Positions 1 to 7,054 of a stretch of DNA of 60,091 bases are shown one piece after another. Made by a program: the position numbers and the translations under genes. The notes below the pieces were generated by a model. The model saw nothing but the letters and a program-made list of their open reading frames with translations. It made no database searches and was not told where the DNA came from. Origin of the DNA: an uncultured Alphaproteobacteria bacterium (GTDB lineage: Bacteria > Pseudomonadota > Alphaproteobacteria > Paracaedibacterales > CAIULA01); assembly GCA_903899945.1 (NCBI GenBank), contig CAIULA010000036.1:1-60091 (forward strand). Reading direction: 5' to 3'. Position 1 is the stretch's first letter, and every line of letters begins with the position of its first letter.

Positions 1-98
1 ATCCCTATAATCTCAGCTGCACACCGAGCTGTCGTACCGGCTACAAAATGCTCTATTAGCTTTCCTTGGATATTTTTACTTAATCGGCTCTTTCTCAT
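1..98 (-). CDS. IS1595-family transposase, N-terminal fragment (runs off the window)
   Basis: Only the first 32 codons are visible. They start MRKSRLSKNIQGKL and continue with IEHFVAGTTARCAAEIIG, the N-terminal helical DNA-binding segment of IS1595/IS1016-type DDE(DNHK) transposases, in which EHFVAG-TAR-AAE is strongly conserved. The start ATG is at 98-96, about 42 bases inside the terminal repeat, the usual spacing for this family. Whether the gene is intact cannot be judged. Confidence 0.78.
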   Translation of the reverse strand, partial: MRKSRLSKNIQGKLIEHFVAGTTARCAAEIIG

Positions 99-140
99 GC
101 TTCCCTTATAACATTATTTCTTGTTATCTGGGACAGCCCC
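1..140 (-). mobile_element. 5' end of an IS1595/IS1016-type insertion sequence
   Basis: The minus strand reads from a terminal GGGGCTGTCCCAGATAAC (outer end at 140) through a short leader into a transposase start at 98. A GGGG-start terminal repeat close to an N-terminus of the MRKSRLSK type is characteristic of the IS1595 family (IS1016/ISSod11-like groups). The rest of the element lies outside the window, so the other end and the target duplication (normally 8 bp in this family) cannot be examined. The element ends inside the signal-peptide codons of the gene at 159-1289. Confidence 0.8.
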
Positions 141-158
141 ATTTTTTATTTTATAGTA

Positions 159-1289
159 TTGGCAAGTCTGATCCCTTCTTTGCAGGCATATATATACAAT
201 GAAAAGCAAATGGGTGTTTTTATTAGGGAAAATCAGGCAGAAATTGATAGTATTCGGGCTAAGTATAAAGTGCATAGAGGATATGCTGTTTTAGAGGTGG
301 CTAAGCAAAAGATACTTAGTGATTTTGAGAGTTTTGGTCATTATCAAAATGTAATTCTTTCAGCCCTAAAAGGGGTGGGAGTGGGAGGTTTAAGCAAAAC
401 CAAGAAAGCCAATCCTTTTGAACGTCGAATCGGTTATTTGGCCCTTTACACCATTGGAATTAATACGGAAAGAGTAACTGATAATTTTCAGATATCTGAG
501 CTTAATAAACCTACAGACGCGCAGCGCAGACATGTTGATGTGTGTAATGAACTTATTAGACAAAGCAACAGCATGCGAACAGATTTTGTAAGATTAGGAC
601 GCAACCAAATTCCGCCTGCGTCACGTCGATTTGCTGAGTTGATTGATCAAACACGTGTAAATTTAAGTAAGCAGAACTTGCAACTTAAAGTGAATAAAAT
701 TTATAAAGCAGAAGATTTTAACAAAGAAGGGGAACTTGATAAAAAATACCGAAAATTGCCGATAAAGCTTTCTTTGGATGAGACGATCACAATACTTCTT
801 AAGGATAAAGAAATTGAAAGGGTTTCTTTAGTAAATATTATTAAAGATTTTGATTTAATGAAAGAAGTTGATTTTTATATCCTCAATAAAGAATTAATTG
901 ATAAAGGTGTATCAGTCAGGAATGAGTGGGGAGAGCTCCCAAGAGGACCATTTTTGACTGAAAAAGATATAAAAAAAGCTAAAGCCGCTATTTTAGCTGC
1001 AATGTATGGGCAAGAATACTTAAAATCATTATTGGATATAAAATACAAAGATCGAAGAATATATTTGAGATTAAAACCCGGAATCAGGAACCGGATGCTT
1101 AGACTGCTGAGGCCCACTCATCCCGATAAATTAGATAAGGCTTTCGTCTACGCTGAGGGTCTTGTGAAATTGGGAAACGAATTCAGTAACGTACTCGATG
1201 AATGTAAGAGCATAGTGCCTGTATTTAACGAATATGGCAAGCTTCTAGGCACTATTAAGGAAGAAGACTTTGAAGGATTAGATTCTTAA
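159..1289 (+). CDS. Secreted protein of unknown family, 5' end disrupted by the IS
   Basis: The protein is 376 residues when read from TTG at 159. Upstream codons 141-158 stay open and hydrophobic (IFYFIV), and the following LASLIPSLQA looks like the end of a signal peptide, so the native start and the first residues were removed by the IS that ends at 140. No ATG, GTG or TTG lies in frame between the stop at 81 and codon 159. The N-terminal 130 residues match the downstream neighbour, sharing NVILSALKG-GVGGLS and an ALY-IG segment. The C-terminal half is lysine-rich, has no protease motifs and is unrelated to the neighbour's. I do not recognise the family. It may be a pseudogene, or may still be expressed from an IS-borne promoter with its shortened signal peptide. 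The next gene begins 2 bases after its stop, so the two probably formed an operon. Confidence 0.6.
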   Translation: MASLIPSLQAYIYNEKQMGVFIRENQAEIDSIRAKYKVHRGYAVLEVAKQKILSDFESFGHYQNVILSALKGVGVGGLSKTKKANPFERRIGYLALYTIGINTERVTDNFQISELNKPTDAQRRHVDVCNELIRQSNSMRTDFVRLGRNQIPPASRRFAELIDQTRVNLSKQNLQLKVNKIYKAEDFNKEGELDKKYRKLPIKLSLDETITILLKDKEIERVSLVNIIKDFDLMKEVDFYILNKELIDKGVSVRNEWGELPRGPFLTEKDIKKAKAAILAAMYGQEYLKSLLDIKYKDRRIYLRLKPGIRNRMLRLLRPTHPDKLDKAFVYAEGLVKLGNEFSNVLDECKSIVPVFNEYGKLLGTIKEEDFEGLDS

Positions 1290-1291
1290 AA

Positions 1292-2974
1292 ATGTTAAAA
1301 TATAGCCAGATTTTATTATTTTTATTATCTATTTTCACAGAGTCCCATGCGCGTTTTCTAAGTGAAACAGAAATGCAGTCATTTATAGAGGCGCATAAAA
1401 AGGAAATTACGAATGCCCTGCCTGGCGCGAATGCCCATAAGGGATACCGTGTCATTGCTGTGGCCCATGAAATGATGCAGGCAAATTTTTTTGATGCGCC
1501 CCATAAACCAAAAGTTGCAGCTTATTATTCCAATGTGATTCTTTCGGCCCTCAAAGGTATTGGGGTTGGTGGTTTGTCTTCTAAGAACAAGGCATCCTTT
1601 AAAGAAAAAAGCTGCGCCCTTATGGCGCTTTATGTCATTGGTTATAGCTTGAAAGATCGTTTTGCTTTTGACGAAATGGGGACACCTCAAGAAAGGGCAT
1701 ATTTTCAAAAATGTAATAGCACATTAAAGCATGGAAAAGATTCTAATGTTTTATCCGCAAATAAAGATGCACTTAATGAGCGTAAACGAATTCTTGAAGG
1801 GACACTTGGGGGTAATTCTAGACTTAATTTTCTAAATTTCAAATTTGGTTTAGAGGACGGGAATGCTTATTACGGTACTTATAGGCATATTTTTGAGGAA
1901 CTCGCTGAAAGTATAAGACGAAAAGCTGACGAAGAGATATTTAGTGGAGCAAAGACGAGAGGTGCAGAAGATTTAAGAGGGCCTTTCTCAAGACTGTTTA
2001 GTCAGACAAGTCCTTCATCAAAAAATCCAAATCCTTCAGTGCCTCCGGCTACCGATCAACCTAAATCCGTGGAGAGGGAAGAAGAAGAGGCTGAATCTTG
2101 GGCGGGTGCATTATACAGAGATCGAGCTGCTGCGGAAAAAGCAATACAACGCGGCAATGAAGAGGTGTGTCAGAATACGGGAAATTTAGTTGTTAAGTTC
2201 TTGGGTAAATCTCAATACTACAGCAGCACTGCAACGCTTATTTTACAAGGCTCTGGCAACGTAGTAGCCATTACAAATGCACATTGCGTGGATCAGGAGG
2301 ATGGAATTGTATCCTCTGTTGAGCTTCATATGCCGGATGGCGAAGTCATTTTCTTTGATGAAATTTATATGAATTCGGAATATAGCAGAATAACAAATGA
2401 TTGCGATAGTGCTCTCTTAAAAGGTAAATCTGCTATTAAACGTATTCTTAAACCTGTTTTGCCTATGCCGATTGATAGTAAGATGGTGGGTAAGAATGGA
2501 TATCTTGTAAGCTGCGCTAAAGTAAATTATTTAGATAGGGGGCGCATAGTAACATTAACGGATCGTGCGACAAGGATGCTTAGTGTTCTTAGAATTGAGC
2601 GGACAGGTTTAGCACCTTTATATAAAGCTGAAATACCCCGTGTTGTTCAAACAACAAAACCAACAAGTGCTTTAAGCGGCGAAAAACTTTCATCTGTTTT
2701 AGGGAGTAAACCTATTATCTTTAGACCACAAAGTAAAGAAAGCCATCAGCTTGAATCCGCCCTTTCGTTTGGATGTTCTGGGTCACCTTTTTATTTTAGG
2801 GTTGAGGGTATTGATTATATAGCCGGTTTATTTAATTCCACTATTTATCGAACAGAGGGCGGAATGCCCACAAGAAGTAGTTGTATATTTTCGTTATACC
2901 CACAACAGGCTTGGATGAATCAGGTGCTAATGGGGACGGTTAGGCCAACTTATACTCTTAAGAGCCGCTTTTAA
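1292..2974 (+). CDS. Secreted protein with novel N-terminal domain and trypsin-like serine protease domain
   Basis: The 560-residue protein begins with a clear signal peptide (MLKYSQILLFLLSIFTESHA). Residues about 21-140 form the domain shared with the gene just upstream (NVILSALKGIGVGGLS). A low-complexity, Ser/Pro/Glu-rich linker spans about 230-275. Residues about 290-550 look like a chymotrypsin-fold protease. The catalytic triad can be placed as His331 in ITNAHC, Asp372 in NDCDSALLK and Ser498 in GCSGSPF. The triad order and flanks fit S1-type secreted endopeptidases. Cys residues beside His and Ser could form a disulfide. The role is inferred as an extracellular or periplasmic protease, possibly acting on the host. 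The gene ends tail-to-tail with the pilus-like operon, overlapping the next stop by 4 bases. Confidence 0.72.
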   Translation: MLKYSQILLFLLSIFTESHARFLSETEMQSFIEAHKKEITNALPGANAHKGYRVIAVAHEMMQANFFDAPHKPKVAAYYSNVILSALKGIGVGGLSSKNKASFKEKSCALMALYVIGYSLKDRFAFDEMGTPQERAYFQKCNSTLKHGKDSNVLSANKDALNERKRILEGTLGGNSRLNFLNFKFGLEDGNAYYGTYRHIFEELAESIRRKADEEIFSGAKTRGAEDLRGPFSRLFSQTSPSSKNPNPSVPPATDQPKSVEREEEEAESWAGALYRDRAAAEKAIQRGNEEVCQNTGNLVVKFLGKSQYYSSTATLILQGSGNVVAITNAHCVDQEDGIVSSVELHMPDGEVIFFDEIYMNSEYSRITNDCDSALLKGKSAIKRILKPVLPMPIDSKMVGKNGYLVSCAKVNYLDRGRIVTLTDRATRMLSVLRIERTGLAPLYKAEIPRVVQTTKPTSALSGEKLSSVLGSKPIIFRPQSKESHQLESALSFGCSGSPFYFRVEGIDYIAGLFNSTIYRTEGGMPTRSSCIFSLYPQQAWMNQVLMGTVRPTYTLKSRF

Positions 2975-3450
2975 TTTTTAACGAGAGGACTTTCTTTAGA
3001 CCTGGCGTCACCATCGATAACGCGTTTTTGAAGATAGGAGTAACTTTGATTAAGACCCAAAGTAATCTCGTTTTTATTTTCTCCTTCAAGGATAAATGTA
3101 ATTGCGTCAGGCATGACTTCTTTTAAGAGAATGCCGGGAAATGCGGTCTTGTTATTTATTATTTGGTCATTCAGCCATAAGGCCCATTTCTCAGATGTGA
3201 GATGAATAATGGCTGAAAGAAAAAGAACGGCATCCTGATCTTCGGAAGCAGAAATTTCATTATATAAAGTTGGAGCTTCTGCCTTTTTTAATCCTAAGGC
3301 TTGCTGTAAAGCCAGTTGTTCAGCTTTATTTAGCATAATTGAAAAAGGTTCAAATTCCTCAGCTGAAAGCTTGGAAATGAGAAGAAATCCAAAGATAAGA
3401 AAAATTACTTTGCTTCGTTTTTGTTTTGATTTGTGTCTAAATGGGTCCAT
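2971..3450 (-). CDS. Small exported protein, last gene of the pilus/T2S-like operon
   Basis: The 159-residue protein has a basic N-terminus followed by a hydrophobic segment (VIFLIFGFLLISKLSA), reading as a signal peptide or membrane anchor. The rest is soluble, with a C-terminal segment (about 100-145) rich in beta-forming residues. Its position after gspF, a GspL/PilN-like and a PilO/GspM-like gene fits a small PilP/GspC-type periplasmic component, but I see no diagnostic motif, so the role is inferred from order alone. The ATG at 3450 lies inside the upstream gene (46-base overlap), implying coupled translation. Confidence 0.55.
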   Translation of the reverse strand: MDPFRHKSKQKRSKVIFLIFGFLLISKLSAEEFEPFSIMLNKAEQLALQQALGLKKAEAPTLYNEISASEDQDAVLFLSAIIHLTSEKWALWLNDQIINNKTAFPGILLKEVMPDAITFILEGENKNEITLGLNQSYSYLQKRVIDGDARSKESPLVKN

Positions 3451-4052
3451 TCAAACTCTATCTTTCCTTCAAATAAACTCATTCTTTTTCCAAGCGAAAC
3501 TTGCTCTAAGATTTCGGAAGTGAGTGGTGTTATACGCTTTAATTGAAAAGTTTTGATGACAATAATTCCGGGAAGTTCTTGCTGAATTTTATTAAGAAAT
3601 TGATAAAATTGTTTGTCTTGAAGAATTTTAATATCAAGGCTTACAGGTGTTTTCCAAAGATTAAGTTCAGTCGATACAAGCTGGTCTGTACCAAACTGAG
3701 TATTCAGCATTTGAATTTTGAATTGTTTTTGCCATTTTTGGAGTCTTGTTTTGACATCATCCAAAGTTACTTGTCGATCAAATTGTTTTTTACGAAATTC
3801 ATGAAATTGCTTCGGAGATTCCGTTAATGCTGATTCATAAGCTTCGAAGACTTCTTGATCATTTTGAAGGGCGGTTAACTCCTTTTCTGCCAAGCTTGTG
3901 TTTTGGCGGCTCGTATCATAGTTTTCCTTGATTAGAAAAAAGAAACAAAGCATCAAAGTTGTTATTAGTAGTAAGATTGACGTTATTCCCCCCGTTGCAG
4001 GATTAAGCCAAGGCGCAAGATTAATCGTTCGCTTTTGTTTTATTTTTTGCAC
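3405..4052 (-). CDS. PilO/GspM-like inner-membrane protein
   Basis: The 215-residue bitopic protein has a short basic cytoplasmic tail, one membrane helix at about 23-42 (ITSILLLITTLMLCFFFLI), a helical coiled-coil-prone stretch at about 45-110, and a periplasmic alpha/beta domain. This is the PilO/GspM arrangement. In type IV pilus and type II secretion machines this protein pairs with PilN/GspL to connect the assembly ATPase with the outer membrane. The assignment rests on topology and on its place between a PilN/GspL-like gene and a small exported protein; sequence-level similarity was not testable here. Confidence 0.5.
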   Translation of the reverse strand: MQKIKQKRTINLAPWLNPATGGITSILLLITTLMLCFFFLIKENYDTSRQNTSLAEKELTALQNDQEVFEAYESALTESPKQFHEFRKKQFDRQVTLDDVKTRLQKWQKQFKIQMLNTQFGTDQLVSTELNLWKTPVSLDIKILQDKQFYQFLNKIQQELPGIIVIKTFQLKRITPLTSEILEQVSLGKRMSLFEGKIEFEWTHLDTNQNKNEAK

Positions 4053-4064
4053 TCTACTCTCGCT

Positions 4065-5606
4065 TTAGTTATAAGAAATATTCAAACTTACAGAGTTTTT
4101 TTGAGAAGAAGGTGCCCATTCAATATGTGCCGATGGGCAAATTTTAATCATACCTTTTTCCACCTTTTGTTTATAGGTTTCTATATTAGATATTTTCTTT
4201 TTGCTTTTTTTTATGTTTTGTTCAGTTGTTCTTGTGTCCAAAATTAAGGTCATTTTAAGATTATAATTTAAAGTAGGCGTGTTAATATCTTGCCATTTTA
4301 GTTCAGTTGCGATTGCTTGTGGAGAGATGAGTGTTGCCAGCGATTTCAGTTTAGGAAACAAATTTGGCTTGCTTTGATTTTTATAAAATTGAAAAAGTTT
4401 AGCCAATATAAGCTTTTTTTGTGTCTCTGCTGATAATGTATGACTAGCAATTTCTCCTGAAAGAAAATTGTGGGTCTGATTTTCTTTTATTCCCTTAACA
4501 AGGAAGAATCCCCCAAAGAGAAAAAGAAGAATAATCAAAGGGATGCATAAGTGAATTATCAATTGAGGAATCAAAAAAGCCAGTCGATGAGAGCGAATAG
4601 CAGGTAATTCAAAGCTTGTGTCTTGACCGCTTAAAGAGGGTAAAAAATTAAAGTTCAAAAGTCTTAAAGCCGAGAAAAGTGAAAAATAAGACAGGCCTAA
4701 GTTTTGAGGATGAATAATTTCAGGAAGTTGCAAAATTTCTGTTGGGATTGTGGAATCAAGATTAATAAATTCAGGAAATCCAGATTGTATGATGGTGACG
4801 GGTTCTCCTTCTTGATACCCATTTCTATGTAAATATCTAAGAGTTGCTAAGATTTCTTTGCTCAGATCATTGCCAATGGATACGAGCGGGCTCAAAAAAC
4901 CTTGCCTGGATAAGACAACGGCTTCATCTTGACAAACAATGAGTTGCCACTGTTGATTATCTTGGCAAAGAACGATAAAGGACCACTTAGCGATTATTGA
5001 ATGTGGGAATCTTTCTTTTGCAATTTTTAAAGTTTGTTCTGCAGCAATAATAGGCCAGATTTGAATGTTTGCAATGGGATGACTTTGTTTTGCCAAGAAA
5101 CTAAGTAAATTTTTTAAAGAATGAGACGGTCGTACCCCCACCAAAAGGTAACGATACGGATCTTCGGGACTGGGAATACGAAGTTTTTGGATCCAATCAG
5201 AGGAAGTAAATTCGCCTAATTTAATTTGTTTTAGAAGGGATGCTCTATCCCACCAACGAACATTCTTAAGCGAAACAAGGCGAAAATCGGCTTCTCCTCC
5301 TTGCAGAATAACGCGAAGTGGATAGTGCGGATATCTCTGCAAGTATTTGACAATATGAGGTCTATCATCGTCTGAAAGATTTAAGGTTGTTTGCTCGGTG
5401 ATTTTATCATTCGAAAAACAAAACGCGTGTAAATTCTGTCCTTTGACCACAAAAGTCAGATAAGATTTCGGATGGTTTTCTTTAATTCTTTCCCAGAAGA
5501 AAAAAACGCTTTTGGCTTCAATTCTGTACTTCCCAAGCCAGATCTTTAAAGTCTTTAACCCACTATTCAATCGAGTGTTATAGGTCAAAGAGTGCCAAAT
5601 TGTCAT
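4065..5606 (-). CDS. GspL / PilM-PilN-like inner-membrane assembly protein
   Basis: The 513-residue protein has a cytoplasmic region of about 340 residues, a single strong membrane helix at about 342-371 (followed by KGIKE) and a periplasmic tail of about 140 residues. That tail includes a predicted PilN/GspL-type ferredoxin-like fold ending in basic helices. This layout matches GspL, or a PilM-PilN fusion, which anchors the cytoplasmic assembly ATPase. The start codon overlaps the end of gspF by 29 bases without a recognisable ribosome binding site, so translational coupling is likely; a later start is possible. No ATPase (gspE/pilB), secretin or pilin gene is in the window. Confidence 0.55.
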   Translation of the reverse strand: MTIWHSLTYNTRLNSGLKTLKIWLGKYRIEAKSVFFFWERIKENHPKSYLTFVVKGQNLHAFCFSNDKITEQTTLNLSDDDRPHIVKYLQRYPHYPLRVILQGGEADFRLVSLKNVRWWDRASLLKQIKLGEFTSSDWIQKLRIPSPEDPYRYLLVGVRPSHSLKNLLSFLAKQSHPIANIQIWPIIAAEQTLKIAKERFPHSIIAKWSFIVLCQDNQQWQLIVCQDEAVVLSRQGFLSPLVSIGNDLSKEILATLRYLHRNGYQEGEPVTIIQSGFPEFINLDSTIPTEILQLPEIIHPQNLGLSYFSLFSALRLLNFNFLPSLSGQDTSFELPAIRSHRLAFLIPQLIIHLCIPLIILLFLFGGFFLVKGIKENQTHNFLSGEIASHTLSAETQKKLILAKLFQFYKNQSKPNLFPKLKSLATLISPQAIATELKWQDINTPTLNYNLKMTLILDTRTTEQNIKKSKKKISNIETYKQKVEKGMIKICPSAHIEWAPSSQKNSVSLNISYN

Positions 5607-6789
5607 ATAGGGGTACCACCGTTGCCGCTACGATCCACATCATCACTATACCTATGATAATAATCAAAATTGGCTCAGTCCAGGCTAATAGTGAATGAAG
5701 ACGTTTTAAAGTATTTCTAAGCTGTATTTTGGCTGTCTGATCCAGTAGGTATCCAAGATTTCCTGATTCTTCTCCCAATTGAATCAACCTTATGACAAAG
5801 GGAGAAAATACAGCTGTTTCTTTGAATGCCTCAGAGAGAAGATGCCCTTGTTCAATTGAGTGAGTGATATTGGAAATTTTTTCTTTAAGGAATTGATTGG
5901 GAATCGTATCAATAGCTTTTTCTAAGCTTATAAGGAGGTCCACTTTTTGATTTAAAAGAATAGATAGAGTTTGTAGAAAATTACCAATTAGCAGCTCCTT
6001 TTTTATTTTTCCCCACCCGGGAATAGAAAATGAGAAGCGTTCTATCATTTTGAAAAATAATGCGGAAATTCTACAAAAAACGAAGCAACCTAATGTCAAT
6101 GAAAATAGGGTGACAAAAATCATGATTCCATGACTTTGTACTATATTAGCTAAGATGATTAAAGTTTTTAAAGCCAGTGGTTTTTCTTTGATTCCTAAAA
6201 CTTCCAGATAGTCCTCTAGATGAGGAATTACAAAAATCACCATAAAAAACATGAGTAATAGAAGGATGCTTGATAGAATAAATGGGTATCTTAGGGTTTG
6301 TTTTAGTTTTGTGTTTTGTTCTTTTTTCCAAGAAAGATGTTTTTGAAGATAATGAAAAGCCTGACCTAAGGTTCCAGTTTGTTCTGCAACTGAGATGCAT
6401 TGAACAAAGATTGAGTCAAAAATTTTGGGATACAATGAACAAGCTTCTGAAAGCAAAAGCCCCTCGGTTATGGATTGATTAATGTCGTACAAAATGGCTT
6501 TAAAGGAACGATTATTGATGCTGCCTGTAAGTAGAATAATTGATTCTGTTAAAGGCATTTTAACTTTATCAAGTTGTTCCATATGAATGCAAAAATCTAT
6601 CAGTTCCTGGGTGCTAATGTGAGAGATAGAAAAGGAACGCCATGATCTTTTCTGAATTGCTTTTGAGGATATTAGTTTTAGATTTTGTTTTTGTAAATGA
6701 GAATAAAGCTCTTTTTGGGATGTACCAAACCAATCACCGGTTTCATAACCTCCTTGATTGTTTAATGCTTTATATCGAAAAAGTATCAT
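5578..6789 (-). CDS. gspF: Type II secretion / type IV pilus inner-membrane protein GspF/PilC family
   Basis: The 403-residue protein shows the duplicated T2SSF domain. Each repeat has a cytoplasmic helical bundle (about 65-165 and 270-370) followed by membrane helices (about 166-190, 215-240, 372-395). Conserved stretches include LIDFCIHMEQL with LTESI in the first repeat and LLNQKVDLLISLEKA, SEAF and RLIQLGEESGNLGYLLDQTA in the second. In known systems GspF/PilC is the platform on which pilin or pseudopilin is assembled. It heads a four-gene operon. The N-terminus begins directly at the likely transcription start (see promoter at 6796-6824). No ribosome binding site is visible before the ATG. 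Confidence 0.85.
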   Translation of the reverse strand: MILFRYKALNNQGGYETGDWFGTSQKELYSHLQKQNLKLISSKAIQKRSWRSFSISHISTQELIDFCIHMEQLDKVKMPLTESIILLTGSINNRSFKAILYDINQSITEGLLLSEACSLYPKIFDSIFVQCISVAEQTGTLGQAFHYLQKHLSWKKEQNTKLKQTLRYPFILSSILLLLMFFMVIFVIPHLEDYLEVLGIKEKPLALKTLIILANIVQSHGIMIFVTLFSLTLGCFVFCRISALFFKMIERFSFSIPGWGKIKKELLIGNFLQTLSILLNQKVDLLISLEKAIDTIPNQFLKEKISNITHSIEQGHLLSEAFKETAVFSPFVIRLIQLGEESGNLGYLLDQTAKIQLRNTLKRLHSLLAWTEPILIIIIGIVMMWIVAATVVPLYDNLALFDL

Positions 6790-6795
6790 ATGTAA

Positions 6796-6824
6796 ATTAT
6801 ATCATTTATGTATAAATATGTTCA
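6796..6824 (-). promoter_or_regulatory. Sigma70-type promoter of the gspF operon, probably leaderless
   Basis: On the minus strand a TATAAT (6801-6796) sits 17 bases downstream of TGAACA (6824-6819), which matches four of six bases of TTGACA. Only six bases separate TATAAT from the gspF ATG at 6789, so transcription should begin at or next to the start codon. This agrees with the absence of a Shine-Dalgarno sequence. Confidence 0.55.
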
Positions 6825-6848
6825 CTGTTTTTTCCTGTTATACCCCTC

Positions 6849-6955
6849 GTGTTTCAAATTCCGGGTTCGTTGTTTTTCGGGGTTTGCGGTATTCATGTAT
6901 TTCATATACACTCCGTTCCTTGACCCTCAAACGCCTGCCCGGCTTTTTGAAACAC
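6849..6955. repeat. Imperfect 107-base palindromic element between gspF and gdh
   Basis: Left arm GTGTTTCAAATTCCGGG (6849-6865) is mirrored by CCCGGCTTTTTGAAACAC (6938-6955). Partial complementarity continues inward (GTTTTTCGGGGTTTG against the complement of GACCCTCAAAC, and CGG-ATTCATGTAT against ATATACACTCCG), so the whole segment could fold into one long hairpin centred near 6902. It carries no reading frame worth calling and is richer in G+C than the flanking spacer. It resembles a dispersed palindromic element or a miniature transposable remnant; other copies would be needed to prove this. Confidence 0.55.
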
Positions 6956-6985
6956 CTTGGATATAAGCAGAGTTTGGAGCATAAA

Positions 6986-7001
6986 TTAAGCTTCCATTAA
7001 C
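6986..7001 (+). promoter_or_regulatory. Candidate CtrA box upstream of NAD-GDH
   Basis: TTAA-GCTTCCA-TTAAC is a full match to the alphaproteobacterial CtrA consensus TTAA-N7-TTAAC, with a non-AT spacer. It ends 53 bases before the gdh start codon, a position compatible with a promoter at that site. In Caulobacter NAD-GDH (GdhZ) is tied to the division cycle, so a CtrA site here is biologically sensible. Confidence 0.55.
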
Positions 7002-7054
7002 TATTCTAGGTCTATTATCAAGAACGAGAAAAATGTGAATAGGTAGGGTTTGTT

